From: Chara braunii
Lineage: Eukaryota > Streptophyta > Charophyceae > Charales > Characeae
Assembly (NCBI GenBank): GCA_003427395.1
Contig: BFEA01000013.1
Span: 4,243,198 to 4,284,821 of the forward strand
Length of the DNA: 41,624 bases
Reading direction: 5' to 3'
The notes under the pieces are model-generated. The model saw only the letters and a program-made list of their open reading frames with translations, was not told the DNA's origin and ran no database searches. Made by a program: the position numbers and the translations under genes. The stretch's first letter is position 1. Every line of letters starts with the position of its first letter. Shown here one piece after another: positions 1 to 9,319 of this stretch.

Positions 1-42
<42 letters not shown>
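1..42. repeat. (TG)21 microsatellite
   Basis: The window opens inside a perfect TG dinucleotide run of 21 units, so its true length is unknown. It abuts the start of repeat module A. Confidence 0.97.
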
Positions 43-46
<4 letters not shown>

Positions 47-586
47 ATGCCCAGTTGGGCGATGTACATATATAACCAATGGACAATGCAGTGCAAGTAG
101 AACCTCAACAAGCAGTGTACATTCTGATACATACAAAAATGATGCTTTATAGCACAGTGGAAGACTTAGATACAAGTCCTGACCTGACCGGGACTGACCT
201 CCCTCACGGAGTACAAGACAGCGCAGCAGAATGCCAGAATACCAATGACGAGCCCAATCAATGTTGCAATGCAGACTAAACATACATCATCTTCATCACA
301 AGGTGTGAAGGAGGCCTGGCGCTACACACAGGAAGAATGCGCCAGGTCCTGATCATGCACAGACAAAGAGGAGGGGAACAGACGAAGAAGAGGAGGGGGG
401 AGACGGGAAAGTCGTCAACACCAAGTCTTCGTTACAAGTCCCAAATAATCCCTCGTCACAATGTCTGAAGCCCAACATCGAGTCTGGATCCAAATGTCAC
501 CAAGCTCTCGCTCGTAGTCTGCTGATGCAGTGAAGTCAGATAGCGGGAGGGTGAGAGGGAGATAGCGGACTGAGAAGAGGAAGAAG

Positions 587-591
<5 letters not shown>

Positions 592-659
<68 letters not shown>
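592..659. repeat. (CT)n/(AC)n compound microsatellite
   Basis: About 28 CT units run directly into six AC units. A GA-rich stretch (gaggaagaagaag) precedes it. Module B has a shorter CT run at the equivalent place (about 22570-22585). Confidence 0.95.
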
Positions 660-760
660 TGCCAGGTACTAACCTGTGAAGTTGGCGCTGTGCTGCAGGT
701 ACCTCGAAGACGAAGCTGGAGCTATGGCGCTGCAGGTAAGTCTCCCTGTCCTCCGCCCAA

Positions 761-780
761 TCTCTCTCTCTCTCTCTCTC
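761..780. repeat. (TC)10 microsatellite
   Basis: Ten TC units immediately follow the segment shared with module B. Confidence 0.9.
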
Positions 781-1466
781 CAGTACTACTGTAGCTCATT
801 CTAGCGCCCAGCGCTGAAGACTACTGCTAACGCTTGAAGCGCCCATTGCTGAAGACTACTGCTAGCGCTACCACTACTCTTGCAGCGCTCCTCCAGAGTG
901 CTGCTGCCGACTCCTGAAGACTACCTCCTGCCTCCTGAACTACACGTGAAGTACCTAGGAACTACCTGCAGCCTGCAGGGCGGGCCAGTCCTATATAGTG
1001 CTGGTCCGTCCAGGAGGCTGCTCTTGCCAATGCCGAAACGTGCCAGACCCCGCCGTTGAAGCTAAACCAAGGGTTGTCTTGAAAACAGGCCCAAAATGGC
1101 CTGTGCTAAAACCCTGGTCTGGTGCCTGAGTTTCAGTGCAGGCCGAACTCATGAGGGCCTGAAAATGGCCCTCAGTTTCAGGCTGAAAAGACTCAGGGCC
1201 GGAAAGGCCCTGTTTTAGGCTGAAACGACATAGGGCCTGTAGGCCCTTGTTTTCAAGCTTTCAGGCGGAAACAACACAGGCCCTGTAGGCCCTTGTTTTC
1301 AGGCTTTCAGGTTGAAAACAACACGGGGCCTGCAGGCCCTTGTTTTCAGGCTTTCAGGCTGAAAACAACACGGGGCCTATAGGTCCTTGTTTTTAGGCTT
1401 TTAGGCTGAAAACAACACGGGCCTGAAAATGGCCCGTGCAACCTATTGCAGGCGAAGCATGTAACA
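781..1466 (-). repeat. 3' LTR-like sequence of Ty3 copy 1 (left border uncertain)
   Basis: On the minus strand, the pol remnant at 1478-2820 is followed by a purine tract and then TGTTACATG at 1466, a typical polypurine tract to LTR start (TG). The same junction occurs at 30709 next to Ty3 copy 2. I could not fix the other LTR end, because no second copy is in the window. Inside are repeats of TGAAGACTACTGCTA (about 810-865) and a tandem hairpin array (1085-1438). There is no coding potential worth calling. Confidence 0.55.
1085..1438. repeat. Tandem hairpin array inside the LTR
   Basis: From about 1226 to 1425 a unit of about 60 bp repeats roughly four times. Each unit contains an inverted repeat (arms TTGTTTTCAG and CTGAAAACAA, perfect in the third unit) and a near-palindrome GGGCCTGCAGGCCC. 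Around it lie three hairpins with an A-rich loop between GGCC arms: 1085-1104, 1152-1174 and 1416-1438. Their outer arm pairs differ but remain complementary. Confidence 0.8.
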
Positions 1467-1480
1467 CCCCCCCCTCCTTA
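1467..1480 (-). other. Polypurine tract of Ty3 copy 1
   Basis: On the minus strand this reads TAAGGAGGGGGGGG directly before the LTR start at 1466. In LTR elements such a tract primes plus-strand DNA synthesis. The same arrangement is at 30710-30724 for copy 2. Confidence 0.75.
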
Positions 1481-2820
1481 TGAAGTCAAGCCGGGTCGAG
1501 GGCGAAGCTGACGATCTGAAGGTGGAATCTGGGTGGGGGTGCGACGTGGAGCCGAAGATACCGGCTTGCCTTGCATCTTGCGTTCGTTTGTGGGTTCAGT
1601 ACGCAAAGTGTACCTAGTAGGCGAGCCGAACTTGGCTTGAGAGATGAGCCCCATCATTTGATGAGCGCCAACAAAAAAACGAACATGAACCGAGTGTCGC
1701 AGTTGCAGACAATTTCCTTGGGGTAACCCTTGGTTCGAATCCAACCGGCGTAAAGAACCACGGCCAATTCCGGTGCCTTGGCATGATAGCGGCAAGGCAA
1801 AAACATGGCGAACTTGGTAAGTCGGTTGACCACCATAAGAATCCCATCCACACCGGTCTTGTGCTTGGGGAACGGCCCGGTAATGTTCATGGTAATTGCT
1901 TCCCTCCGGCACAAGGGGACCGACAATGGTCGCAACTCGCCATACGGACGATGGTTGTGGGGTTTGCAGAGTCGGCAAACCTCGCATGACTAGCAATAGC
2001 GTGTGACGTCGCCGAGAAGGCCGGGCCACCAAAAGCGCTCGCGAAGTCGATGCACAATCGTAGATCCTTGTTCTTCTTCTGTATGAAAAGAACTGGCGCT
2101 CCATATGGGAGCTACTAGGGCGGATCCAACCCTTGTCCATCAAGTCATCGAGTTGCGCGTGGAGGACCGTAAGCTCCTCCTCGCTCATGCGGTAAATGCA
2201 ACCTTTCGGCGGCACGGCACCGGCCTCAAGAATGATCTCGTGAGAGATCGGCCGATCCAGCACCAGACCGGTAGGTGACTCGAAGATGTCGGTGAACTCG
2301 TCAAGCAACCGCACCACACGGGGGTCCGAAGACAAGTCCGAGGGTGAAGAGTCGGCTACCGCGATGGTCCATAGGAAACATAGGCCTATCTCGTCAGGCT
2401 GCTCATAAGCGCAAGTAGCCCAGAATGACTTGGCCGTCACCACTTGGCATCGGATCGAAGGGTGCGGAAGAGGAATAGTACACGGCACTTCGGAGCCGAA
2501 AGCGTCCCGAACGGTAAGAGTCCGCCGGTTGACCGTGTGATCCGCACTTGCAAGCCAAGGCATTCCCAAAATAATGTTGAAGTCCGTGTCCAAAATGTCG
2601 AACGTCACTGGTTCGCATGCATGAGGTGCAAAATACACCGGTACGGCCTCGATGTAGCGGTCGATAAGTTGCTGCGTCCTTTCGTCCGCCAACTTAATCG
2701 TCATCGGGTTTGCCTTCCTCCAAACTTGTATGCCAAGGCCAGCCCTTCGCATAAAGGCCTGACTCATGAAATTGTGAGACGCGCCGCTATCCAGCAAAGC
2801 GCTGCGGGACGCTTGCCCTG
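1478..2820 (-). pseudogene. Ty3/gypsy pol remnant, internally deleted (copy 1)
   Basis: An aspartic protease (LLDSGASHNFMS, near 2790) leads into the start of an RT (KGCIYRMSEEEL, then LDDLMDKGWIRPSS). Where copy 2 continues into the RT palm, copy 1 jumps at 2047-2049 to integrase sequence. A second deletion near 1615-1622 joins the integrase core to the C-terminal tail. Compared with copy 2 (30710-34390), about 1.4 kb and 0.7 kb are missing. Homology to copy 2 stops near 2820, just after the protease motif, so gag is absent. An open frame still spans much of the fused remnant, but most of the RT and all of RNase H are gone. It belongs to the same family as copy 2, judged by near-identical stretches and the same polypurine tract/LTR junction. 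Confidence 0.88.
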
Positions 2821-2831
2821 CTCGAAAGCAG

Positions 2832-2880
2832 CTGGAGGCGGGAGGCGGGAGGCAGGAGGCGGGAGGCGGGAGGTGGGGAC
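2832..2880. repeat. G-rich heptamer minisatellite
   Basis: Repeats of GGAGGCG (with variants GGAGGCA and GGAGGTG) form about seven units. The G-runs are spaced closely enough for G-quadruplex folding on the plus strand. It sits exactly where the Ty3 copy 1 homology ends. Confidence 0.85.
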
Positions 2881-3300
2881 AGTGGATGGGGAACGTATGG
2901 ATGGCAGGCCGATGTTCGGGTGGTTTCCCGCCCGAATGTTCAGAAACGGGCGGTCTATATGGGCCGCAGATCTCACCAGATCGACGGCCCAGATAGGCCG
3001 TCAATTTTTCAATATTCTGGCGGGCCTACCGGACCCAGTTAAATTCTTTTTGGGGCCGGGAGGCCCCCATGACCCGCATGGAGGCCTCCTGGCTCCAAAA
3101 GAATTCAACCCCCCCCCCCCCCGCAATCAAATTGCACAAATTGCAACCGGGGGGGAACCGGTGCAGTCCACCGACCGGTAGAACCGGCCCGGTTCCGGTG
3201 GGGGAAGGGGGGCCTGGTGGGACCGGGTATTCAGCCTTGCTTCCAATTCCAATAATGAAACCCAGTACAACCAGCACAAGTTGGCAGTAATGATAGCCCA
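2881..3300. repeat. Hairpin-rich, G/C-biased segment without a gene
   Basis: Successive inverted repeats fill this stretch: TTCGGG/CCCGAA at 2915-2936, an imperfect 18-bp pair at about 2947-2998 (GGCCG apex arms), and a long hairpin at 3039-3108 with about 32-nt arms and the 5-nt loop ACCCG. A C13-type homopolymer and several ACCGG/CCGGT palindromes follow (3109-3240). Open frames across it look like composition artefacts. It may be a decayed fold-back or MITE-like element. Confidence 0.6.
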
Positions 3301-3580
3301 TGTAAACTCCTAAGCCCCTAAGCCCCTGAACCCCAAACCCAGAATCTTGAACCATGAACCTAAAACTACCTCCACATACGTCAAGGCTCCTCTTTTCTCC
3401 AAGCCTGCCTCGTGAAACTTTGCTGGCTTCAGTGCTAGCCACCAACAGGTTTGGGACATAGCTCTCTCTACCTCCTAGCTCTAGCAATGAGCTTCTAGTG
3501 CTGCGGCCCTTGCTTCTTCAGCGTTTGCGGCAACAAGTGATTGGATGTATGAGTCCAAGAAATAGGCCACAGGGGTATAC
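3301..3580. other. Left flank of the LINE insertion, nothing identified
   Basis: Unique-looking DNA with no motif or protein signal I recognise. It is the pre-insertion neighbour of the sequence that resumes at 7394. Confidence 0.5.
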
Positions 3581-3598
3581 AAGAAAAGAACAAGACCA
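3581..3598. repeat. 5' target-site duplication of the LINE
   Basis: The 18-mer aagaaaagaacaagacca here is identical to 7376-7393, just beyond the LINE's A-rich tail. The bases on both outer sides differ. A perfect 18-bp duplication is typical for target-primed reverse transcription. Confidence 0.85.
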
Positions 3599-3600
3599 AG

Positions 3601-4071
3601 TTCAGACAAACAAATGGATACCAATGGTTCATAGACAGTTACGCGGAACTAACACAAACAGTATCAGCAGAATCACGAGGCATAGATGGAGACCGCAAGA
3701 GGAGAATGGAGGAACTCCAAGTAGCCATCTCAGTCACAAAATCTAACCTGGTAGAGGACCCCTCTAGCGAGTTCTACCAGGAACTACTAGCTGATACCAA
3801 AGAAGAACTAAACGAATGGAGAAGATGGGAGTTGAGAGGACTGCAATTACGCGCAAGGATGACGGACTATACACTCAACAAGTCCATGACTAAATTCTTC
3901 TTCTCCAGAATCAAAGCGAATGCAAGGAACAACATGATAGAGGGTCTGAAAGACGCAACAAACCAAGGGAACATCAAAACAGCAGGTTCTGAGATGGTTA
4001 GGATAGTCACGACATTCTACGCAGACCTATACGAATTGAAACACCCTCAACCCCGACCACGGCGAACTTAG
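3601..4071 (+). pseudogene. LINE ORF2 fragment upstream of RT
   Basis: The frame is open from the first codon after the insertion border (QWFIDSYAELTQTV), continues through KRRMEELQVAISVTKSNLVE, then a helical segment ending near FYADLYELKHPQP, followed by a stop. The stretch with FYADLY matches the linker just before RT in L1-type ORF2 proteins. There is no start codon of its own at the border, as expected for 5' truncation. The reading shifts frame after 4071. Confidence 0.75.
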
Positions 4072-4079
4072 CAGCTCGT

Positions 4080-4980
4080 CAACTCATGTTTTTGTACCTT
4101 GACAAGATGATCTCGACAACCCAAGCGGAAAGCCTGGACAAACCCCTAACCCTAGCTGAGCTACACGTAGCCCTGACCCAGATGGGAAATGACAAAGCTT
4201 CGGGCATTGACGACGTCTCAAAAAAATTTTGGAGCTGCTTCTAGCCAACCCTAGGAGAGGACCTGCTCGAGTTTTTCAACCACAGCAAGTAAAAAGGAGG
4301 CCTGGGCAATGAACTAAGCACCAGTGTGGTATCATTGTTGTATAAGAAAGGAGACAAAGACCACAAAAAAACTATTGACCCATATCTCTACTCACCACCC
4401 CCTACAAAATCCTCGCTAAGGTAATCACAAAACTAACGTATAAATGTTTTCACATCGACCAAGCAGGCTTTATCCCGGGCCGGTACATACTAGATAACGT
4501 GATGACGCTGAACGAGGCAGCCAAGAAAATCGCAGAAAAACGAATGAAGGTCGCAATCCTGTTTTTTTACTTTGAAAAGGCCTACGACCAAGTCAATTGG
4601 GATTTTCTTCATGCTTGCATTGAGAAAATGGGGTTAGGCCCGAACTTCAGAGAGTGGGTGAAAGTCCTTTATTCAGACGCAACAGGCAGAGTGCATGTCC
4701 ATAGGATCCTATCGGAGACCTGCCCGATATCAAGATCGGTTGAACAAGGCGACCCATTGGCTCCGCTCATATTCCTTTTCATTATGGAAGGCATAGTGTC
4801 CTTCCTTCAGAAAGACCCTTCTATCGACCGCCTTACTGAACGCAACTTCGATCCATTACACGATATCGCTCTACCCACTGCACTAATGTTCGTCAATGCC
4901 TCATTCGTGCCGATAAGTGTTCTTTCCAAACCCTCGTAAGAGCAATGGAAGCCTTCAGACTGGCATCAGAAACGAAGGTC
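4080..4980 (+). pseudogene. LINE reverse transcriptase, catalytically dead
   Basis: The core is readable at 4499-4939. Motif A appears as FYFEKAYDQVNWDFLH, where L1-type RTs have an Asp at the position occupied here by Tyr (codon 4568-4570). Motif B is SVEQGDPLAPLIFLFIME. Motif C, normally FADD, reads FVNA (4889-4900). Both catalytic centres are therefore lost. The flanks 4080-4498 and 4940-5057 contain related sequence in other frames with stops, for example a linker with EQAGFIPGR-like wording near 4460. The expected role of the intact protein is copying LINE RNA into DNA at a nicked target. Confidence 0.85.
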
Positions 4981-5057
4981 AATTGGGGCAAAACTGAAGG
5001 TTGGTGACTAGCTGACGACACCCCTCCCCAACCAACCGATACAACCGCACCCATATC

Positions 5058-6968
5058 TTGGACGTCAGGAGATCGAGCACTACTTTCCTTGGTATCATGG
5101 TTATCAAGGATGGGGTATGGCCTGGAATGGGTCAGAACCTAGTTGCCAAGACAGTCACCCGCTTGGCCCCATGCAAAAACGTTCAGGCTTCATTAATCGG
5201 ACAAGCCCTACTAATTAACACGACAATCTTATCCACACTATGGTACATGGCTTCCATCTGGTCTCCCCCTGACGATGACCTCAGGACGTTAAAGAACAGG
5301 GTGAGATGTTACCTATGGACAGGAGATCCCAGTAGGATCACATGTATCAACAGGGTAGCCTGAAACCGCATTATTAGGAAACCGCAGGAAGGGGGACTTG
5401 GGCAATTGACCCCAAACAGGAGTCCAGAGCACTGCAGATGAAATTGGTGATCAAGATCCTGATCAGACAATCCATTCCATGGACCCAGATGGCTCTAGAC
5501 AGCATCAGGAACCTGGCACCTATCAACTCCCCCCCGAATATGAGAGGCCTCTTCTGGCTAACGGCGAAGGACTGGACAATCAAATCAGGCCGACCTCGCA
5601 GAATGAACTCAGCACAACCCATTACAACCCCCACACAAATAGTTATCTCGTACTGGAGCCCCACCATTCAAGCCTGGCGCAGAATGATACCAAACAAACA
5701 TGGTACACCAGGAAACAAGGAAGAGGTCCTGAGACAACCTTTTTTTTGCAACCCTTGGATCATAAATCCTAGCGGAATGTCGTGGACACTACGCACATGG
5801 GACCGAAAATGGTTGTCGTGGGTGGAAAAAGGGGTGTGGCAGGTGAAACACATCAGTGCAGAAGATCGAGGACGATGGTATACAGAACAGGATCTCCGAC
5901 ATGATTTAAAAGGCTGCCACTCCCTTGCTGAAAACCTAACGTTGATTCAGAAGAGCATTCCAACACAGTGGCTCTCCTTTCTAAGGGAGGATTTCCCGTG
6001 GAAATCTGGGGATTGGGGCATACTCGTCTCCGGTTTGTCTCTCAAATAGGTCCACTAAGCTATTTATCCAAAATCTATTCATACCCCATCACTAATCACA
6101 ACCTACAAAACAAAGAACCCCAGTGTGGCATACTAGAAGCCTTCCAACTGGGAAAAGTGAGGGTCTCAAAGGCCAAGCCCTGGAAAAGCTTCCAACCAGA
6201 CCTCAGCATTTCAGACCTTGAATTCGACCCGAAAGAATGGGTCTGGGAGCAAGGAAAGTCCAGGAGAACGAGAGAACGATATTTGAATATGATGTTAAAT
6301 TCAGTTATGACATGGGCTTACAGACAACAGATCCGGACCCCAGCCTCAAAGGAAAATGGAGCGAGATACTGAATCTAGAACCCACGGATCCCATTTCCAT
6401 CCCTTGGACGAAGTACCTGTCTATTAGACTGGTTAGGATCCGAAGCATGCAGTGGCTCGTAGCGCACGCATCTCTACCAGTCAACCAATGGCTCTACAAG
6501 AGGAGGAAATATACGGATCCAAATTATGCAAGCTCCAAATTATGCAGGTTGTGCACGGATAACATCCCGGAAGATATACCCCACTGCCTCTTGTATTGCA
6601 CTGGAGCAGCATGGATATGGAATAAGGTGCACAACCTATGGTCCCTCCTCTTCTCATCACCCCCTCTGTCCACAACTCCTCTGAACATCCTACTCCTATC
6701 CAACAATACTAACGTTCTCAAAGGTGGCAAGGAAGTCTGGTTTCACATGCTCAGGAAGCTGGCCCTATGGGTAATCTGGAAAAGGAGGTGTACCAAGACA
6801 ATAGAGGGTACTGAGGTGGCAAAGGAAGAAATGTGGATTCTACTGCTGGGAATGGTGGAAACTGAGAACATCAACAACAACAGTCAGAACAGAAAGATTA
6901 GCCATCAAGAGACGGACTTTCGTGCGAAACTGGCTTCTACAGGGAAAGATTGCAACTGTGGCGGATAA
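5058..6968 (+). pseudogene. LINE ORF2 C-terminal region with zinc-binding (zf-RVT) domain
   Basis: Several frames carry the thumb/connector region. TFLGIMV opens it, then RVRCYLWTGD (about 5300) matches the usual post-RT motif FLW.G. After further frameshifts a 243-codon frame (6237-6968) ends the protein. It includes WLVAHASLPVNQWLYKRR and a zinc motif with Cys pairs (LCRLC, about 6540) followed by His and Cys (HCLLYC, about 6585), then WIWNKVHNLW. This is the RT zinc-binding domain seen at the end of plant LINE ORF2 proteins. At least three frame changes separate it from the RT. Confidence 0.85.
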
Positions 6969-7312
6969 CAGATTGATTTGGAAGAAGTGGCACAGCGCAA
7001 ATCCAGCAAGGGCGATGACTCAGTGATGGGTGAACTGAGATTACAATATCAACAATATAGACGACTCTCCTTTTTTCTTGCTTTACACGAGCCATCTGAC
7101 AGAGTCACAGTAGATTCTGAGAGGAAAAGTGGTAGGGCAAGCTGACAGTCAATCCTCCAGTTCTGGAGCAATCAATGCTGTTCAAGGTTCCTTCGGCCAG
7201 ACAGAAGGAAGCGTGAGAGTGTTCACCATGTATTTCAATCCTCAACTTACCGGTGGAAAGGAACCGGACTGACGCTTCCCATAATGGATATGGAGCCAGG
7301 ACCATAAGGACC

Positions 7313-7317
<5 letters not shown>

Positions 7318-7343
<26 letters not shown>

Positions 7344-7375
7344 CAAACAAACAAACAAACAAACAGAAAAAAAGA
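7318..7375 (+). repeat. LINE 3' tail: poly(A), CAAA repeats and A-rich end
   Basis: About 26 A residues are followed by five CAAA-type units and an A/G-rich end. It precedes the 3' target-site duplication. Confidence 0.92.
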
Positions 7376-7393
7376 AAGAAAAGAACAAGACCA
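7376..7393. repeat. 3' target-site duplication of the LINE
   Basis: Identical over 18 bp to 3581-3598. Host sequence resumes at 7394 (CGAGGGGGG). Confidence 0.85.
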
Positions 7394-8240
7394 CGAGGGG
7401 GGTAGACTTCATCCAATCCAGACCCTTCAGTGAATGAATGATGAGATGCACTGTGTTGTAGCGCCTGAAAACTGGTGCCATTTGGTGCCAGAAGGTCCTC
7501 TGCACGTGCTCGTGGAGGGAAACATTGTTGAGGCAAGAACGAGCACCAGTGGTGGCATTGGATGCATCAGAGAATGCAGTGTGCTTTGGATCGACTCTTC
7601 TTAGATGGCGCAGATCAGCCAAGGGGATCTGGGACGGCTCAGATCTGTCTGTAGGACGGCTCAGATCTGTCGGGGGATGTTTGACTGTCGACTTGCTCTC
7701 ACCTGTCTGGGCCTGACATTTTTTTATTAAAAAAAAAAACTCGCTCTATTCTTCTCTCAATTCCACCTTTCACTATCAACCTACCACTACTCCTAAGCCT
7801 ATACAGGGGACCCCTGCAAGCATAGCTACCTCTCACAATTAAGGGGATGCATGTTGGCCCCCACCCTAATCGGGGGTGGTCAGGGAGTAGGGTGGGGCCA
7901 CTGGGGGGGGGCGGCTAATGCAAAGACTGAGCGGTAGCATCTCCGCCAAAAGTATAAAAAAAAAACGTTTTACATCGCATATATGTTTTCTGTCATGATC
8001 CTGGCCAATTTTGAAGAACACGTTCAGAAAGCACAATGCCGTCTAATTGCAAAAAGAAATGAATGAACTTGAAAGGAGGGAGAGGGAAAGAAGAAGAAGA
8101 AGAAGAAGAAGAAGAAAGAAAGAAGAAGAAGATGATGTACACCAGCATAGACCAATGATAATGCTCTTCTCCTTCGCCAATCACTCTCCTCCTCCTTATC
8201 TGCTCCTCTCTTATTCAAACAAGAAATAATAATAATAATG
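7394..8240. other. Intergenic DNA with short tandem repeats
   Basis: No gene is supported. A GGACGGCTCAGATCTGTC unit occurs twice (about 7630-7674). A short A-run lies near 7729-7739 and a purine (AAG)n/(GAAA) stretch at about 8085-8131. The frames that cross these runs are low-complexity artefacts. Confidence 0.6.
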
Positions 8241-9278
8241 TTGAATGGCTGAACCAGGATCAATGTCCGAATCCCTCTTCTACTGCAGGCATCACATGAG
8301 GTCCACCATAGCCATGGACACCCTTCTTCCTCCTCCTCTCACGGTCGAGGCTATGGCAGACTACCAGGGCACCTCCCTGCTGTGCAAAGGACAACAAAAA
8401 GCAGCTATGGATGCTCTAGCTCAGGCCGCGATGCCTATGCAGCTCTACCCTAATGGGGGACTTCCAGATGCAGCGCCCACCAAGGTGATGAAGATGGCAT
8501 CCACCATAGCCAGGTAAGTACCTCTGACGCTCCTCCCTCCTAGTCCTGGTCTTCTTCTTCCTCCTGTCCTTGCTCTTCCCCAGCAGTCCTGCTGTTGATG
8601 CTAGCGCTGCTCCAGCCAGCGCTCCAACCAGTGCGTCGCGAAACTTGCACACCGACAATGAGGAGGAGCACCTTGCTCCTCCTGGAGATATAGCGGCGGC
8701 CTGCTTGCCTCTTGGCGAGTGCCTTCCAAGGCCACGCGGCCTCCAAGCAACCGGTACCTCCTCCTTTTCAGAGGGAAACATCATTGCAGACTCTGATATT
8801 GCCCGTACAGGCCCTAGACTCAGACTGGTTGGACTGGTACCCGCCTAGACTTAGCCTACAACTACTGGACCTCTAAAAATGCCAACTTTGTCTTCTTCTG
8901 CTCGGCCTCGAGTACCGGGCACATCTACCTCTACCTGGTGTGGTACTGGTCTACCTGCTACTTGAGTGTTTTTCCGCTGCTTCAAGTGCCGCAGGCCTCT
9001 TTCCCCGCCACTTGAGTATTTTCCCAGCTGCAACCCTCAATGTCACGGCCATAGGTAAGTACCAGCCCTTCGGGCCTTCTGAACGAACAAGTGCCCTTGC
9101 GGGTCACACACACACTCAAGCCGACAAACACTCAGACAGGCATGCAGACCAGCAAGCACGCACACACACAGACTTAGAAAACTCAGCAGGAAGAGGGAAA
9201 CTCACCAAGGCATACATTCCATGAGCAACACTCAGAAATCAGTTGTGTGTCTCAATTCGTGTTTGGCAGCTCATTACA
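8241..9278 (-). repeat. 3' LTR-like sequence of Ty3 copy 3 (left border uncertain)
   Basis: On the minus strand, a purine tract at 9279-9296 is followed by TGTAATGAGC at 9278, a plausible LTR start. Going left, the DNA contains GGTAAGT at 8514 and 9054, a CA-rich tract near 9105-9175, and no recognisable protein. The 90-codon frame at 8245-8517 has no family I know and I do not call it a gene. The outer LTR end cannot be fixed without a second copy. Confidence 0.45.
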
Positions 9279-9296
9279 CTACCCCCCTCTCAAGAG
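9279..9296 (-). other. Polypurine tract of Ty3 copy 3
   Basis: On the minus strand: CTCTTGAGAGGGGGGTAG, immediately before TGTAATG. Its position just after the integrase/chromodomain end fits a plus-strand primer. Confidence 0.6.
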
Positions 9297-9319
9297 TGAG
9301 GTCCCTTCGAGCGAGTAAC

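Larger units (their letters stand above)
44..780. repeat. Dispersed repeat module A (partner of 22122-22800)
   Basis: This stretch has no supportable gene. It matches 22122-22800 in the same order: a small hairpin (arms TACATGCCC and GGGCGATGTA, 44-66), a block ending CCTGACCTGACCGGGAC near 177-193, a larger hairpin (315-346), a purine-rich stretch, a CT microsatellite, and a segment sharing GCTATGGCGC followed by CAG-GTAAGT. The shared order over about 700 bp shows common descent. I do not recognise the family. It could be an LTR, a leader or a non-autonomous element. Short open frames inside it look like chance. Confidence 0.75.
3599..7375 (+). mobile_element. 5'-truncated L1-type LINE insertion
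   Basis: The insertion starts at 3599 directly in coding sequence, in the ORF2 region between the endonuclease and RT domains. It runs through RT and a C-terminal zinc-binding domain, has a 3' UTR of about 300 bp, and ends in poly(A) (7318-7343), a few CAAA units and A-rich DNA. The 18-bp duplication fixes both ends. Starting mid-ORF is the usual result of incomplete reverse transcription. Several frameshifts and dead catalytic motifs show the copy is inactive. Domain order and the zinc motif match plant L1-type LINEs. Confidence 0.88.

Noticed and set aside
415-660. Minus-strand frames rich in Arg-Glu repeats
   Set aside because: They are translations of the CT/AC microsatellite, not proteins.
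8245-8517. A 90-codon plus-strand gene ending at a splice-like CAG-GTAAGT
   Set aside because: No family recognised, no downstream exon found, and GTAAGT words occur at several unrelated places in the window.
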